A stretch of DNA of 64,000 nt. Source: Alteromonadaceae bacterium (lineage in GTDB: Bacteria > Pseudomonadota > Gammaproteobacteria > Enterobacterales > Alteromonadaceae). Positions 17,399-27,217 of the stretch are shown here, in pieces (the first letter of the stretch is position 1; every line of letters begins with the position of its first letter). A model generated the notes under the pieces. That model was not told the origin of the DNA and did not search any database. It saw only the letters and a list, made by a program, of their open reading frames with translations. The DNA lies in assembly GCA_013373625.1 (NCBI GenBank), contig JABXHM010000008.1, positions 62,001-126,000 of the forward strand. Reading direction: 5' to 3'. The translations under genes and the position numbers were made by a program.

Positions 17399-18568
17399 AT
17401 GATCAAAGCGTTACAGCGGCAAGGTAAGCGTTTAGCAGGGGCAATGCTAGCAGTCCAAATACTGTTGTTATCACCTGTGAATGCTGATGTTCCTCCTCCG
17501 CTTACTGGTAATTTTCATCAAACCCAGGTTGCTGGGTATCTAAGTCACCCCTGGGCAGTCGTGGAGAACCCGTTAGGAGGATGGCTGATAACTGAACGCA
17601 ACGGTACTATTGTTGAGTATACCCACGCCGGAGAACGTTTGGAAATCCCCCTTATAATTGATGGCCTCTACGTAGACGGCCAGGGTGGCCTGCTTGACAT
17701 TGTGCTCAGTGATGACTTTATTGAATCACGCAGAGTCTATCTCAGCTATGCTATCGGCACTGCACAAAGCAATTATTTGGCTATGGGAACAACGGTACTC
17801 ATTGGTGATTCCCCTCAGGTACAAACGCTGTTTAAGGTTACAACCAGCAAAGATACCCCGGTTCATTTTGGTGGCCGGTTACTGAAAATGCCTGATGGCA
17901 GTTGGTTATTAACCAGCGGCGATGGCTTTGACTATCGAGAGCAGGCCCAACGTAAAAATAGTCATTTAGGCAAGGTTCTGCGGTTTAATACCGATGGTAC
18001 GCCGCACAGTGAGAACCCGTTTTACACACCTGAACACACACCTGAGAGTTATATTTACACGCTTGGACATCGCAATCCTCAGGGGATGGTGCGCGATAGT
18101 GTCACCGGCAATATCTGGCTAAATGAACATGGTCCTGCTGGTGGCGACGAAATTAACTTGTTAAGGGCCGGTAATAATTATGGCTGGCCGGTTGTGACGT
18201 TGGGAGAGGACTATTCAGGGGCGCAAATTACGCCTTTTGATCACTACCCGGGCATGACTGATCCTAAAGTCAACTGGACGCCATCAATTGCCCCCTCATC
18301 GATGGCGATTTATCAGGAAGAAGTCTTTACAACGTTAAATAATCACCTGTTGGTGAGCAGCCTGAAAGATAGGGCACTCTATGCTGTCGCTTTAGACCAA
18401 AATCCCATGTCGGCGGTGCAAATCTTTGCTACTATAAATGAACGTTTACGTGACGTGATAGTGGGTCGTGATGGGGCAATTTATCTATTGACCGATGGCG
18501 AACGAGCTCGGCTCATGCGCTTTTCGCCGTTGCGTGATGAAGGTGTCCCGGAACACAGCTTGCGGTAA
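17399..18568 (+). CDS. PQQ-dependent sugar dehydrogenase family protein
   Basis: From the ATG at 17399 the protein has 389 residues with a signal peptide (AMLAVQILLLSPVNADV). The mature part is a six-bladed beta-propeller of the soluble glucose dehydrogenase/YliI class: HPWAVVENPLGGWLITERNGTI in blade 1, GGRLLKMPDGSWLLTSGDG, LGKVLRFNTDGT, and the family hallmarks LGHRNPQGM and NEHGPAGGDEINLL, then NNYGWP. These supply PQQ and calcium ligands in characterised members, which oxidise aldose sugars in the periplasm. No PQQ biosynthesis gene is in the window, and the exact substrate is unknown. Upstream in-frame starts would place non-hydrophobic sequence before the signal peptide. Confidence 0.85.
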   Translation: MIKALQRQGKRLAGAMLAVQILLLSPVNADVPPPLTGNFHQTQVAGYLSHPWAVVENPLGGWLITERNGTIVEYTHAGERLEIPLIIDGLYVDGQGGLLDIVLSDDFIESRRVYLSYAIGTAQSNYLAMGTTVLIGDSPQVQTLFKVTTSKDTPVHFGGRLLKMPDGSWLLTSGDGFDYREQAQRKNSHLGKVLRFNTDGTPHSENPFYTPEHTPESYIYTLGHRNPQGMVRDSVTGNIWLNEHGPAGGDEINLLRAGNNYGWPVVTLGEDYSGAQITPFDHYPGMTDPKVNWTPSIAPSSMAIYQEEVFTTLNNHLLVSSLKDRALYAVALDQNPMSAVQIFATINERLRDVIVGRDGAIYLLTDGERARLMRFSPLRDEGVPEHSLR

Positions 18569-18649
18569 CCGCACTGCACATTACATTAGCCTGTTGCACT
18601 TAATAGTCTGCCTGAATGGCGGCTATAACCGCGCGAAAGTGCAGAAACA

Positions 18650-18678
18650 TTCAAATTTGTTATATATGCCGTTATAAT
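18650..18678 (+). promoter_or_regulatory. Putative sigma-70 promoter of acnB
   Basis: TATAAT at 18673-18678 with TTCAAA at 18650-18655, spacer 17 bp. It lies about 70 nt before the acnB GTG start, leaving a short leader. Confidence 0.6.
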
Positions 18679-18750
18679 TCCGGCGTTTAAATAGTCACTT
18701 CCTGTTCCAAGACCGTCTGACTGTACAGGAATAACCATGAGGAAAACATC

Positions 18751-21363
18751 GTGTTAGAAGATTATCGCAAACACGTAGAAGAGCGTGCTGCTGAAGGAAT
18801 TCCACCAAAACCGTTGAATGCGGAACAAGTAGCCGGGTTAGTAGAATTACTTAAAAATCCCCCTGCTGGTGAAGAAGCATTTCTGCTTGAACTGCTTTCT
18901 GAGCGAGTCCCTCCTGGTGTTGACGAAGCGGCTTATGTTAAAGCGGGCTTCTTAAGTGCAATCGTTAAAGGCGAAGACAGCAGTCCTTTAATCAGTAAAG
19001 AAAAGGGTGTTGAGTTACTGGGTAACATGCACGGTGGTTACAACATCATTACGTTGGTTGAACTGCTTGACGATGCTGATCTGGCGCCTTTGGCGGCCAA
19101 AGAACTCAAGCATACTCTGCTCATGTTTGATGCCTTCCACGATGTGGAAGAAAAGCACAAAGCCGGTAACGCCATCGCGACAGACGTGATCAAATCCTGG
19201 GCCGAAGCAGAGTGGTTCACATCACGTCCGACTCTGGCAGACAAAATCACCTATTCAGTGTTTAAAGTCACGGGTGAAACCAATACCGATGACTTATCCC
19301 CTGCACCTGATGCCTGGTCGCGCCCTGATATTCCGTTGCACGCACTGGCTGCCTACAAGATGACCCGCGATGGCTTAGAGCCGGAAGAGCACGGCGTTAA
19401 AGGCCCCATGAAGCAAATTGAAGACGTAAAAGCCAAAGGCCATCCGGTTGCTTTCGTCGGTGATGTTGTGGGCACGGGTTCTTCACGTAAATCAGCAACA
19501 AACTCTGTACTGTGGTTCTTCGGTGAAGATTTGCCAGGCGTTCCTAACAAACGCGGTGGTGGTGTTTGTATTGGTAGTAAAGTGGCGCCAATCTTCTTTA
19601 ACACAATGGAAGATGCCGGTGCGTTGGTATTTGAAGCCGACGTTGAAAAAATGAACATGGGTGATGTGATCGACATCTACCCGTATGAAGGCAAAATCAC
19701 TAACAGCGAAACCGGTGAAGTGCTGGCTGAGTACAGTTATAAGTCTAAGGTTATTCTGGACGAAGTACGCGCTGGTGGCCGTATCAACCTGATCATTGGT
19801 CGTGGCTTAACCGATAAAGCCCGGGAGTCTCTGGGCCTTGGTCCGACTGACTTGTTCCGTACACCTGAGCAACCTGCTGACAGTGGTAAAGGTTTCTCGT
19901 TAGCACAGAAAATGGTGGGTAAGGCCTGTGGTGTAGAAGGTATTCGTCCGGGCACCTATTGCGAACCCAAAATGACGACCGTAGGCTCTCAGGATACTAC
20001 CGGCCCGATGACCCGGGACGAACTGAAAGATCTGGCGTGTCTTGGCTTTACTGCTGACTTAACCATGCAATCGTTCTGTCACACTGCGGCGTATCCTAAG
20101 CCGGTAGATATTGACACCCAGCACACGCTGCCTGACTTTATTATGAACCGTGGCGGTGTGTCATTGCGCCCTGGTGACGGTATCATTCACAGCTGGTTAA
20201 ACCGTATGCTACTGCCTGATACAGTAGGTACGGGTGGAGATTCACATACCCGTTTCCCACTGGGTATCTCATTCCCGGCTGGTTCTGGTCTGGTTGCCTT
20301 TGCTGCGGCAACGGGTGTTATGCCTTTGGATATGCCTGAGTCAATTCTGGTGCGCTTTAAAGGTGAACGTCAGCCTGGTATCACCTTGCGTGATCTGGTT
20401 CATGCGATCCCACTTTACGGCATCAAGCAAGGCCTTCTGACCGTTGAGAAAAAAGGTAAGATTAATCAGTTCTCAGGTCGAATTCTGGAAATTGAAGGTC
20501 TGGAAGATCTGACAGTAGAACAGGCTTTTGAATTGTCTGATGCCTCTGCTGAGCGTTCAGCGGCAGGGTGTACTATTAATCTGTCTGAAGAGTCGATTGC
20601 CGAATATCTGCGCTCTAACGTAACCATGTTACGTTGGATGATTAACGAAGGTTATGGCGATCCGCGCACGCTTGAGCGTCGTGCCCAGAAGATGGAAGAG
20701 TGGCTGGCTAATCCGCAACTGATGCGTGCCGATGCTGATGCTGAATATTCGTCGGTCATTGAGATTGATTTAAATGAAATCAAAGAGCCTATCGTGTGCT
20801 GCCCGAACGATCCGGATGATGCCAAGACATTGTCTGAAGTAGCCGGCGACCACGTAGATGAAGTGTTTATTGGCTCGTGCATGACCAACATCGGTCACTT
20901 CCGTGCAGCGGGTAAATTACTCGACAACTACGGCAAAACGCTACCTACACGGTTATGGATCTCACCACCAACCAAGATGGATAAAGCCCAGTTGATGGAA
21001 GAAGGTTACTACAACATTTACGGCCGGGTGGGCGTACGGACTGAAATGCCGGGTTGTTCATTGTGTATGGGTAATCAGGCACGTGTAGACGCTGGCGCTA
21101 CGGTTCTTTCTACTTCTACCCGTAACTTCCCTAATCGTTTAGGTGATGGCGCTAATGTGTACCTGACTTCAGCTGAACTGGCGGCGGTGGGAGCCATTAT
21201 TGGTCGTCTGCCAACTGCGGCTGAATACATGGAGTATGCAGGTAAAATCGACTCTATGGCGGCAGATGTTTACCGTTACCTGAACTTCGATAAGATGGAC
21301 AGCTTCAAGAAAGCTGAAGAAGAAGCCAAGGCAAACATCATTCCGACGTTGAATGTTGCCTGA
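18751..21363 (+). CDS. acnB: Bifunctional aconitate hydratase 2 / 2-methylisocitrate dehydratase
   Basis: The 870-residue protein matches AcnB in length and domain order: an N-terminal HEAT-like domain ([20 protein letters not shown]), the swivel domain placed before the catalytic domains ([32 protein letters not shown]), and the Fe-S catalytic core. Core cysteines are visible in [12 protein letters not shown] and [14 protein letters not shown], with a further motif [22 protein letters not shown]. The enzyme interconverts citrate and isocitrate in the TCA cycle using a [4Fe-4S] cluster. The start is GTG with AGGAAA upstream. It is monocistronic, with its own promoter and terminator. Confidence 0.97.
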   Translation: MLEDYRKHVEERAAEGIPPKPLNAEQVAGLVELLKNPPAGEEAFLLELLSERVPPGVDEAAYVKAGFLSAIVKGEDSSPLISKEKGVELLGNMHGGYNIITLVELLDDADLAPLAAKELKHTLLMFDAFHDVEEKHKAGNAIATDVIKSWAEAEWFTSRPTLADKITYSVFKVTGETNTDDLSPAPDAWSRPDIPLHALAAYKMTRDGLEPEEHGVKGPMKQIEDVKAKGHPVAFVGDVVGTGSSRKSATNSVLWFFGEDLPGVPNKRGGGVCIGSKVAPIFFNTMEDAGALVFEADVEKMNMGDVIDIYPYEGKITNSETGEVLAEYSYKSKVILDEVRAGGRINLIIGRGLTDKARESLGLGPTDLFRTPEQPADSGKGFSLAQKMVGKACGVEGIRPGTYCEPKMTTVGSQDTTGPMTRDELKDLACLGFTADLTMQSFCHTAAYPKPVDIDTQHTLPDFIMNRGGVSLRPGDGIIHSWLNRMLLPDTVGTGGDSHTRFPLGISFPAGSGLVAFAAATGVMPLDMPESILVRFKGERQPGITLRDLVHAIPLYGIKQGLLTVEKKGKINQFSGRILEIEGLEDLTVEQAFELSDASAERSAAGCTINLSEESIAEYLRSNVTMLRWMINEGYGDPRTLERRAQKMEEWLANPQLMRADADAEYSSVIEIDLNEIKEPIVCCPNDPDDAKTLSEVAGDHVDEVFIGSCMTNIGHFRAAGKLLDNYGKTLPTRLWISPPTKMDKAQLMEEGYYNIYGRVGVRTEMPGCSLCMGNQARVDAGATVLSTSTRNFPNRLGDGANVYLTSAELAAVGAIIGRLPTAAEYMEYAGKIDSMAADVYRYLNFDKMDSFKKAEEEAKANIIPTLNVA

Positions 21364-21381
21364 CTTAGCATATAAACTACG

Positions 21382-21413
21382 AAGCCGGGCACCGTGAGGG
21401 TCCGGCTTTTTTT
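21382..21413 (+). terminator. Terminator after acnB
   Basis: AAGCCGG (21382-21388) pairs with CCGGCTT (21402-21408) around a 13-nt loop that can pair further, followed by a T run. Confidence 0.88.
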
Positions 21414-21436
21414 ATGCTTATCTTAAAGGGAAAGAA

Positions 21437-21889
21437 ATGAAAACTCGCAATTTAATAAAAACAAAACTTATCGCATCAATGGTGCTGGTATTAAGCGCTT
21501 TGTTTAGCGTTTGCCATGTCAGTGCAGTTGAGTTTGAAAGAGCGCGAGTCACAGTCAAAGATATTAACCTCGAAGTAGAATATGCAAAAACCTTTGAACA
21601 GCGTGTTCAGGGGCTGATGTTTCGCAAAACATTGTGCAGTAGCTGCGGTATGTTGTTTAAATTTGACCCGGAAAGACAAGCTAGCATGTGGATGAAGAAT
21701 ACCTTTATTCCATTGGATGTGGCATTTATCGACAGAAATGGCGTAATCACTGATATTAAACCGTTAGAGCCCCAGGACTTAACGTCTGTAGGAGCATCTA
21801 CATTGGTGAGATACGCACTCGAAATGAATCAAGGCTGGTTTGCTGAGCATGATATACATGTTGGTGACCAGTTGACTGTCAATCCATAA
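21437..21889 (+). CDS. DUF192 family secreted protein
   Basis: The 150-residue protein has a signal peptide or N-terminal anchor (LIASMVLVLSALFSVCHVSA) and one DUF192 domain from about 35 to the end. Its landmarks are EYAKTFEQRVQGLMFRKTL, GMLFKFDPERQASMWMKNTFIPLDVAFID and the ending GWFAEHDIHVGDQLTV. DUF192 proteins are small beta-rich, mostly exported proteins of unknown function. Two cysteines (LCSSCGM) lie close together and could form a disulfide or bind metal; the second precedes the conserved GMLF. It sits between the acnB terminator and lysC, and may share a transcript with lysC (36-nt gap). Confidence 0.85.
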   Translation: MKTRNLIKTKLIASMVLVLSALFSVCHVSAVEFERARVTVKDINLEVEYAKTFEQRVQGLMFRKTLCSSCGMLFKFDPERQASMWMKNTFIPLDVAFIDRNGVITDIKPLEPQDLTSVGASTLVRYALEMNQGWFAEHDIHVGDQLTVNP

Positions 21890-21925
21890 CGTTGAGATGA
21901 TCTCAGCGGATGTACGGAGAACAAT

Positions 21926-23275
21926 GTGAGTAACCCGTTAACTATTGCAAAATTCGGCGGCACCAGTGTTGCCACTTATCCTGCGATGCAAAATTGTGCG
22001 CGCATCGTTGCCACCAATCCTGGCACACGCATTGTCGTCGTCAGTGCGTCAGCTGGTGTCACTAATCATTTAGTCAGTCTGGCCCACACCGCGCTGACCC
22101 AGGAGCAGATTGCCGAAATTTGCCAGTCGATTACCGACATAGAGCACGCCATACTCAAAGAGCTGAAGGATCAGGAGAGCGTGAAAGCCAAGCTTGATGA
22201 TCTACTTGAGGAAGTCAGTAATCTCGCGTTTCATGAAGAAATACTGCATCGTGCAGACTTAAAGGATCAGTTGCTATCGATGGGCGAACGCATGTCATCA
22301 TTGATGTTCAGCGCTGTGCTGGCTGAAGAGAATGTCGCGACAATTAACTTTGATGTACGTAAGGTGTTGCGCACTGACAGTGAGTTTGGTGCCGCGGTAC
22401 CTCAGCTTGAAGCTATTGCAGATAACGCTCAGCAGTTATTAAAGCCGGAAATTGATAATGCCATTGTGGTGACGCAAGGCTTCGTGGGCGCCGATGAAGA
22501 AGGCCGCACTACTACACTGGGACGTGGCGGCTCAGACTTCACTGCTGCATTGCTGGCTGAAGCTGTTGGCGCTGAAGTGTGCGAAATATGGACAGACGTT
22601 ACCGGTGTTTATACCACTGATCCGCGCATTACTTCGGCAGCTCATCCTTTGCCAGAATTGAGCTTTGAAGAGGCCGCTGAAATGGCCACGTTTGGCGCAA
22701 AAGTGTTGCATCCGGCGACCATGGAGCCAGCGGTTCGTAAAGATATCAAAGTGTTTGTAGGATCCAGTAAAGAGCCTGAAAAAGGCGGCACCTGGATTGT
22801 CAGAGATTGTCAGCATGAGCCATCATACCGTGCCATTACCCGCCGCAAAGAGCAGGTTATGGTTACCGTTAAGACCCCCAAAATGATGTATGCCCAGGGG
22901 TTCTTACAACAGGTTTTTGCAATTATCGCAAAGCATAAACTCAGTGTTGATCTGGTCACAACCTCTGAAATATCGGTGGCATTCACCTTAGATAATCCAG
23001 CCAACTCGGTAGCGCAGCGGCTCAATCGTGAAACCATTGCAGAACTGGAAACTATATGTGATGTCACGGTGGAGCATGGTTTTGATTTGGTCACCGTCGT
23101 AGGTAACCATATGCAAACCGGTAAAGGGGTCTCGAGTAAAATTTTTGCCGCCGTGTCTGATTACAACTTACGCATGATTTGTTTTGGTGCTAACCCGCAT
23201 AACATTTCATTATTGGTTAATGAAGCAGATAGCAGCGAAATTGTCACTGTATTACACAAAGCGTTATTTGAATAA
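21926..23275 (+). CDS. lysC: Lysine-sensitive aspartate kinase III
   Basis: The 449-residue monofunctional aspartokinase has the KFGGTSVATY motif at the N-terminus, TTLGRGGSDFTAALLAEAVGA in the kinase core, WTDVTGVYTTDPR, and a tandem ACT regulatory region (GFLQQVFAIIAKHKLSVDLVTTSE) closely resembling E. coli LysC. It phosphorylates aspartate, the first step to lysine, threonine and methionine. No fused homoserine dehydrogenase is present. The start is GTG at 21926, after CGGAGA; the overlapping ATG at 21924 is followed at once by a stop. The gap to the preceding gene holds an inverted repeat, GTTGAGAT-G-ATCTCAGC (21891-21907), which could be an operator. The gap is too short for a lysine riboswitch. 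Confidence 0.95.
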   Translation: MSNPLTIAKFGGTSVATYPAMQNCARIVATNPGTRIVVVSASAGVTNHLVSLAHTALTQEQIAEICQSITDIEHAILKELKDQESVKAKLDDLLEEVSNLAFHEEILHRADLKDQLLSMGERMSSLMFSAVLAEENVATINFDVRKVLRTDSEFGAAVPQLEAIADNAQQLLKPEIDNAIVVTQGFVGADEEGRTTTLGRGGSDFTAALLAEAVGAEVCEIWTDVTGVYTTDPRITSAAHPLPELSFEEAAEMATFGAKVLHPATMEPAVRKDIKVFVGSSKEPEKGGTWIVRDCQHEPSYRAITRRKEQVMVTVKTPKMMYAQGFLQQVFAIIAKHKLSVDLVTTSEISVAFTLDNPANSVAQRLNRETIAELETICDVTVEHGFDLVTVVGNHMQTGKGVSSKIFAAVSDYNLRMICFGANPHNISLLVNEADSSEIVTVLHKALFE

Positions 23276-23307
23276 CGCTATACCCCAGTAAGGTAAATAA
23301 CCGCAGC

Positions 23308-23342
23308 CTAAGCGCACGCAGTCACTGCCTTTGTGCGCTTAG
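23308..23342. terminator. Hairpin between convergent lysC and diguanylate cyclase genes
   Basis: CTAAGCGCAC (23308-23317) and GTGCGCTTAG (23333-23342) form a perfect 10-bp stem with a 15-nt loop. The T tracts on both sides are poor, so termination is likely but not certain. Confidence 0.5.
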
Positions 23343-23349
23343 TCTGGTT

Positions 23350-25032
23350 TTACGCAGATGATGAGGGTTGCGGCGGTGTATACATTACCCAGCAATTACG
23401 CCCCCGTCGTTTCGCTAAATACAATGCTTCGTCTGCTTCTTCGATAGTCGGAGGTATAAGCCTGCCGTTAAGCTCCTGACTCAATGTAATACCGATACTG
23501 ATAGTGACATGGTCAGCAACCCCGCTAAAGTCGTGCGGGATCTGAGCCATTTTAAATGCATCCAGAATCTGTTGTGCCACGCTTTGGGCACCGCTGGCTG
23601 AAGTATCTGGCAGGAGTATGGCAAACTCTTCCCCCCCATAGCGGGCCAATTCATCGGTTTTACGCGGCAATTGCAACTGTAGTAACTCTGCGACCTGTTT
23701 TAAACAACGGTCTCCCTCACTGTGCCCGTAATTATCGTTATATTGCTTAAAGTAATCGACATCGAGCAGCAGAATGGCCAGCGGGGTGCGCCGCCGTGAA
23801 GCAATTGACAGTGCGTGATTGTAACGTTGGTCAAATGCCCGTCTGTTCGCAATACCGGTGAGGGCATCACTCATACTCATTTCTTCCAGTGTTTTCTTTT
23901 GCAATTCAATAGTATAAACAAACTGTTCGAAACTCTGAGCGAGCTCTGTTATTTCATCGTTACCCGATACAGTTATGATCTGGCTACTGTCTTCAGCTCG
24001 CTGTAAGACCTGGTTTCTGAGTGTTTTCAGGCGACTGACCACAAAGCGGTGAATAAATACCGCAAAACCGATGTAGGCAAGCAGTACCACAAGAAAAATT
24101 GAGCTTACTTGCTTGATCTGGCGCTTTACCAGTCGTGTCGTATCTGCAGCGCGTGCGAGTACGGCTTCGTTTATCTGGTGAGATTCAAACTCGTTTAAGC
24201 GGGCATAATCTGTAATTAAATTGCGGATTAAATTGCTTCTTCCCTGCACTCTGCCAAGAATTTTAAGCTGCGACTGTCGCAGTGCTACCAAGCCCTTCGA
24301 CGGCGCTAAAACAATCTCTTCCAACCGTTGTATTTTAACATCTATATTTTCTTGTTTGGCAGTGGGGTTGTTCATTGCCTGATCTGACATCGCCGAAATT
24401 TGCTGGCTTAATAATCGTTGTTGCTGACGAATTAAGCTGAGTTGATCCAGAGTCAGCAATTCACCTGCCAGTATTACGGCCTTAGCAAAATCCATTTGCC
24501 AATGTGAATGATCAGGTTCTGATGACAACAGCATCGGTAATTTTTGTATTTCACTGAACACTGCGTACATGTTTACTTGCTGGCGCAGGATATCGTTATT
24601 TACCTCAATTTTTTGGGTGACTAACGCATTGAGTTCGTCGAGTTCATGTTTAATGGATGTCACCTGAGCCAGAATGTAGTTATTATTTTGCGGCATCACA
24701 CCAGTACTATCACTGCCAGATAATTGTTGATTGATTGCTTTTAACGCGATGCGTTGCATGGCTTCAGAATTTGCCATGGAAAGTTGTTCGGTCACCGTTA
24801 AAAGCAAGTTCATCTGGGCATAAAGTTGGCCAGCATTAATAACACTCGGAATGGATTCTGAGGTAATAGAATTTAACGTCTGCTCAAAAGATTTAAGTTT
24901 GAGAAGGGTAATCAGCGCCAGCACCGCAATGGCAGCAATCAGCGTTACCAGACTTATATTAATAATACTCGCCAGCGAGTATAGTCGTTTACTGGCTACC
25001 AGCTCGTTAAGATGGGAAGACCGGTCATTCAT
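23350..25032 (-). CDS. Transmembrane diguanylate cyclase with periplasmic helical sensor domain
   Basis: Starting at 25032 the protein has 560 residues. A membrane helix at about 20-42 (SLVTLIAAIAVLALITLL) is followed by a ~260-residue helical periplasmic region, a second helix (SIFLVVLLAYIGFAVFIH), a HAMP-like linker and a C-terminal GGDEF domain. The active-site motif is GGEEF (LARYGGEEFAILLP), and the RxxD inhibitory site is intact five residues earlier (RKTD). The protein should therefore make c-di-GMP from GTP and be product-inhibited. The ATG overlaps the stop of the upstream nucleotidase-like gene by 8 nt (ATGAATGA), implying translational coupling. A periplasmic sensor plus a co-translated periplasmic partner suggests ligand control. 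No EAL domain is present. Confidence 0.92.
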   Translation of the reverse strand: MNDRSSHLNELVASKRLYSLASIINISLVTLIAAIAVLALITLLKLKSFEQTLNSITSESIPSVINAGQLYAQMNLLLTVTEQLSMANSEAMQRIALKAINQQLSGSDSTGVMPQNNNYILAQVTSIKHELDELNALVTQKIEVNNDILRQQVNMYAVFSEIQKLPMLLSSEPDHSHWQMDFAKAVILAGELLTLDQLSLIRQQQRLLSQQISAMSDQAMNNPTAKQENIDVKIQRLEEIVLAPSKGLVALRQSQLKILGRVQGRSNLIRNLITDYARLNEFESHQINEAVLARAADTTRLVKRQIKQVSSIFLVVLLAYIGFAVFIHRFVVSRLKTLRNQVLQRAEDSSQIITVSGNDEITELAQSFEQFVYTIELQKKTLEEMSMSDALTGIANRRAFDQRYNHALSIASRRRTPLAILLLDVDYFKQYNDNYGHSEGDRCLKQVAELLQLQLPRKTDELARYGGEEFAILLPDTSASGAQSVAQQILDAFKMAQIPHDFSGVADHVTISIGITLSQELNGRLIPPTIEEADEALYLAKRRGRNCWVMYTPPQPSSSA

Positions 25033-26539
25033 TATTACTACCAGCACCGTTATTTGAAGAAAAAACAATACGCCCGGTTGAAGGTGGCTCCAGTAGCGGC
25101 TGACGTTTGAACACACTGATCACTATATCGGCTATTAGTGGTGTTACTTGTTGGCTAAATAGCATTTCTTCCGCTTCCTTCAAACTTTCATAGCCGTCAC
25201 CACCACCTGCCGTAAAATCAGATGTCGCCAGGGTATAGACTTGTGTCTGTTCAACCGGTTCGCCGTTTACCAATACGTGTTTCACACGTTGTCCCGGTGG
25301 CGCTGTAAGTTCAACCTCAAAACGCATACCAGATACATGTGGGAAGCGCCCGGATACCCTTTCAATCTCGCTAACGCCATTTTCCAGTGCCGCTATCAAT
25401 TGCTTGCCGGTTACCTTTAATACTTTTATATGGCTACGAAAAGGAAGTTCGGCGGCGATATCTTCACGGGTTAACGTGTGGCCTGCCTGGTAGCGTCGCT
25501 CGCCCCGAATTGTGCCGCCATTAATGATTGCTATGTCGGAGTGGCTGGCGGTTCGAAGCGCATCAGTGACCAGACTGCCAAAGACGTTTTCAGCGGTGCG
25601 AACCGCATAACGCTCGGTATTCATAGGGGTATTGAGGACTGCAACTTTTTCATTCAGTAATGCCGATATTCGCTGAGTATACGTATTGACCTGTTCCGCG
25701 ATCGCAGGCGCTTCGGGTAAGGTCTTTAAAGGCACTTGAGAAACTGTAAAAGAAGCACTTTCTGTAGTGTCTGCCGGCAACTTAAAGGAAACTACTGCGG
25801 CCGTGCTCTGCTGAGTAATAAATACGTAACCGGGAGCATATTGTGTCGATAATGCAACAGATGGGTCGAAATGAGGGTCGGTTCTAAACACTATATCAAT
25901 GGCCGAATCATTGAGCATTTGGTTCACAAAAGGATGCTCGCTTGACACCATGAGGACCACAATATCTGCGCCTGCGTTCCGCAGTTGTTCAGCTCGCTTG
26001 TAAAGCAAATCAGCGGAGCTATCTACTTGAAGGCGAGTTAACCTGAAATCGTCAAGAACCGCCTCATGTATAGCGACGAGAACGCCGACCTTTACGTTAT
26101 TCTTTTCAATAATTAAATGGTCTTTGAGGCCATCGATATTATTTTGAGTTACCGGGTCAACTGCATTGCTCAGAATAAATGGAAATGCCGCTTCATACGA
26201 CCGTAGTGACAGTTCATCTTCAAAAAAACTGAACTCCCGCTTGGCTACTGCCATGGCATCAGGTTCAAGGCTGTTTAGCACATCGATAATGTGGGCACCG
26301 CGGTCAAGTGAAGACAGTAAACTCGGTGCTAAGCTGGCACCGCCAAACAAAAATATGGTTGGCTGTTGCTCACGACTTTGGGTCAGTAAGGTAGCAAGTT
26401 GAGCGTAGTTGCCGCCGGGATCATCAATGAGAGGCATTTCAGCAGCGTAAATAAGGGTTAAATTACGTGTCGAGCCGTGAATCGAAGTGGAAAAAACGGC
26501 TAGCAATAATAGCAATGGTAAGCCACGAATGAAAAGCAT
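25025..26539 (-). CDS. 5'-nucleotidase-family protein with degenerate metallophosphatase site
   Basis: The start at 26539 yields 504 residues with a signal peptide (LPLLLLLAVFSTSIHG). The fold is that of UshA-type nucleotidases: N-terminal metallophosphatase domain (about 25-270) and C-terminal substrate-binding domain (about 310-480). The C-terminal domain keeps its hallmarks: AIINGGTIRGERR, ELPFRSHIKVLKVTGKQL and TAGGGDGYESL. The N-terminal domain has lost its metal ligands. The usual HTNDxHG strand reads IYAAEMPL, the GDxxxGS loop reads GGASLAPS, GNHEFD reads AKREFSF, and the GHxH ending reads RTDPHF. It is therefore probably not an active phosphatase. Co-translation with the diguanylate cyclase suggests that it binds a nucleotide-like ligand and signals. 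A longer frame to 26629 is rejected because the signal peptide starts at 26539. Confidence 0.85.
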   Translation of the reverse strand: MLFIRGLPLLLLLAVFSTSIHGSTRNLTLIYAAEMPLIDDPGGNYAQLATLLTQSREQQPTIFLFGGASLAPSLLSSLDRGAHIIDVLNSLEPDAMAVAKREFSFFEDELSLRSYEAAFPFILSNAVDPVTQNNIDGLKDHLIIEKNNVKVGVLVAIHEAVLDDFRLTRLQVDSSADLLYKRAEQLRNAGADIVVLMVSSEHPFVNQMLNDSAIDIVFRTDPHFDPSVALSTQYAPGYVFITQQSTAAVVSFKLPADTTESASFTVSQVPLKTLPEAPAIAEQVNTYTQRISALLNEKVAVLNTPMNTERYAVRTAENVFGSLVTDALRTASHSDIAIINGGTIRGERRYQAGHTLTREDIAAELPFRSHIKVLKVTGKQLIAALENGVSEIERVSGRFPHVSGMRFEVELTAPPGQRVKHVLVNGEPVEQTQVYTLATSDFTAGGGDGYESLKEAEEMLFSQQVTPLIADIVISVFKRQPLLEPPSTGRIVFSSNNGAGSNNE

Positions 26540-26770
26540 CACTGCTGTGGTTCCTGTTATTCTATTTACCGCTAATATAGCAGAAAAAATCACCGATTCC
26601 TTAAAATAAGGAATGGAAACCAGTAACATAAGTCAAGACGGTCTACTATGATGACGGTTCTGTTCCTACTCTTTAGCACTTACCGGATATGGCTAGGCTA
26701 TGAATACAGCGGTCTTCACGATAGTATAGCGTTACATAATTTACGTTATTGGAAGTACAACTGAATTTCT

Positions 26771-27187
26771 ATGATCCAAATAACTTCAGGCATGAGTATT
26801 GCCGAAAAAGAAATTGAACTGCAGGCTATTCGCGCCCAGGGAAGCGGTGGTCAGAATGTCAATAAAGTGAGCTCAGCTATTCACTTACGTTTTGATGTGC
26901 AGGCGTCGTCATTGACTGATTTGATGAAGAGCCGGTTACTGAATTGTCGTGACAGCAGACTTACCTCAGATGGCGTTATGGTAATTAAAGCTCAGCAATA
27001 CCGAACGCAAGAGCAAAACCGGGAAGATGCCATAGAGCGCCTTAAAGAATGGATAATCAGCAATACTACAGTGCAAAAAAAACGACGCGCCACTCGGGTC
27101 AGTAGAGCGGTTAAAGCGCGTCGCAAAGAATCAAAGCAAGCCAACAGTCAACGCAAACAACAACGCAAAAAAGTCAGCGTTGACTAA
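26771..27187 (+). CDS. arfB: Alternative ribosome-rescue factor / peptidyl-tRNA hydrolase ArfB
   Basis: The 138-residue protein is a class I release-factor-like domain without codon-recognition domains. The catalytic GGQ motif is at residues 26-28 (AQGSGGQNVNKVSSAIHLRF). The C-terminal tail is strongly basic (KKRRATRVSRAVKARRKESK, then RKQQRKK), as needed to enter the mRNA channel of stalled ribosomes. Length and layout match E. coli YaeJ/ArfB. It hydrolyses peptidyl-tRNA on non-stop ribosomes. It is monocistronic, divergent from the nucleotidase-like gene and convergent with the lipoprotein at 27218. Confidence 0.95.
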   Translation: MIQITSGMSIAEKEIELQAIRAQGSGGQNVNKVSSAIHLRFDVQASSLTDLMKSRLLNCRDSRLTSDGVMVIKAQQYRTQEQNREDAIERLKEWIISNTTVQKKRRATRVSRAVKARRKESKQANSQRKQQRKKVSVD

Positions 27188-27217
27188 CGGGTTAGTGCGT
27201 ACGGTTTAAAAGCCGTG

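Noticed and set aside
21890-21925. Lysine riboswitch before lysC
   Set aside because: The gap to the preceding gene is only 36 nt and holds only a small inverted repeat; a lysine riboswitch needs far more.
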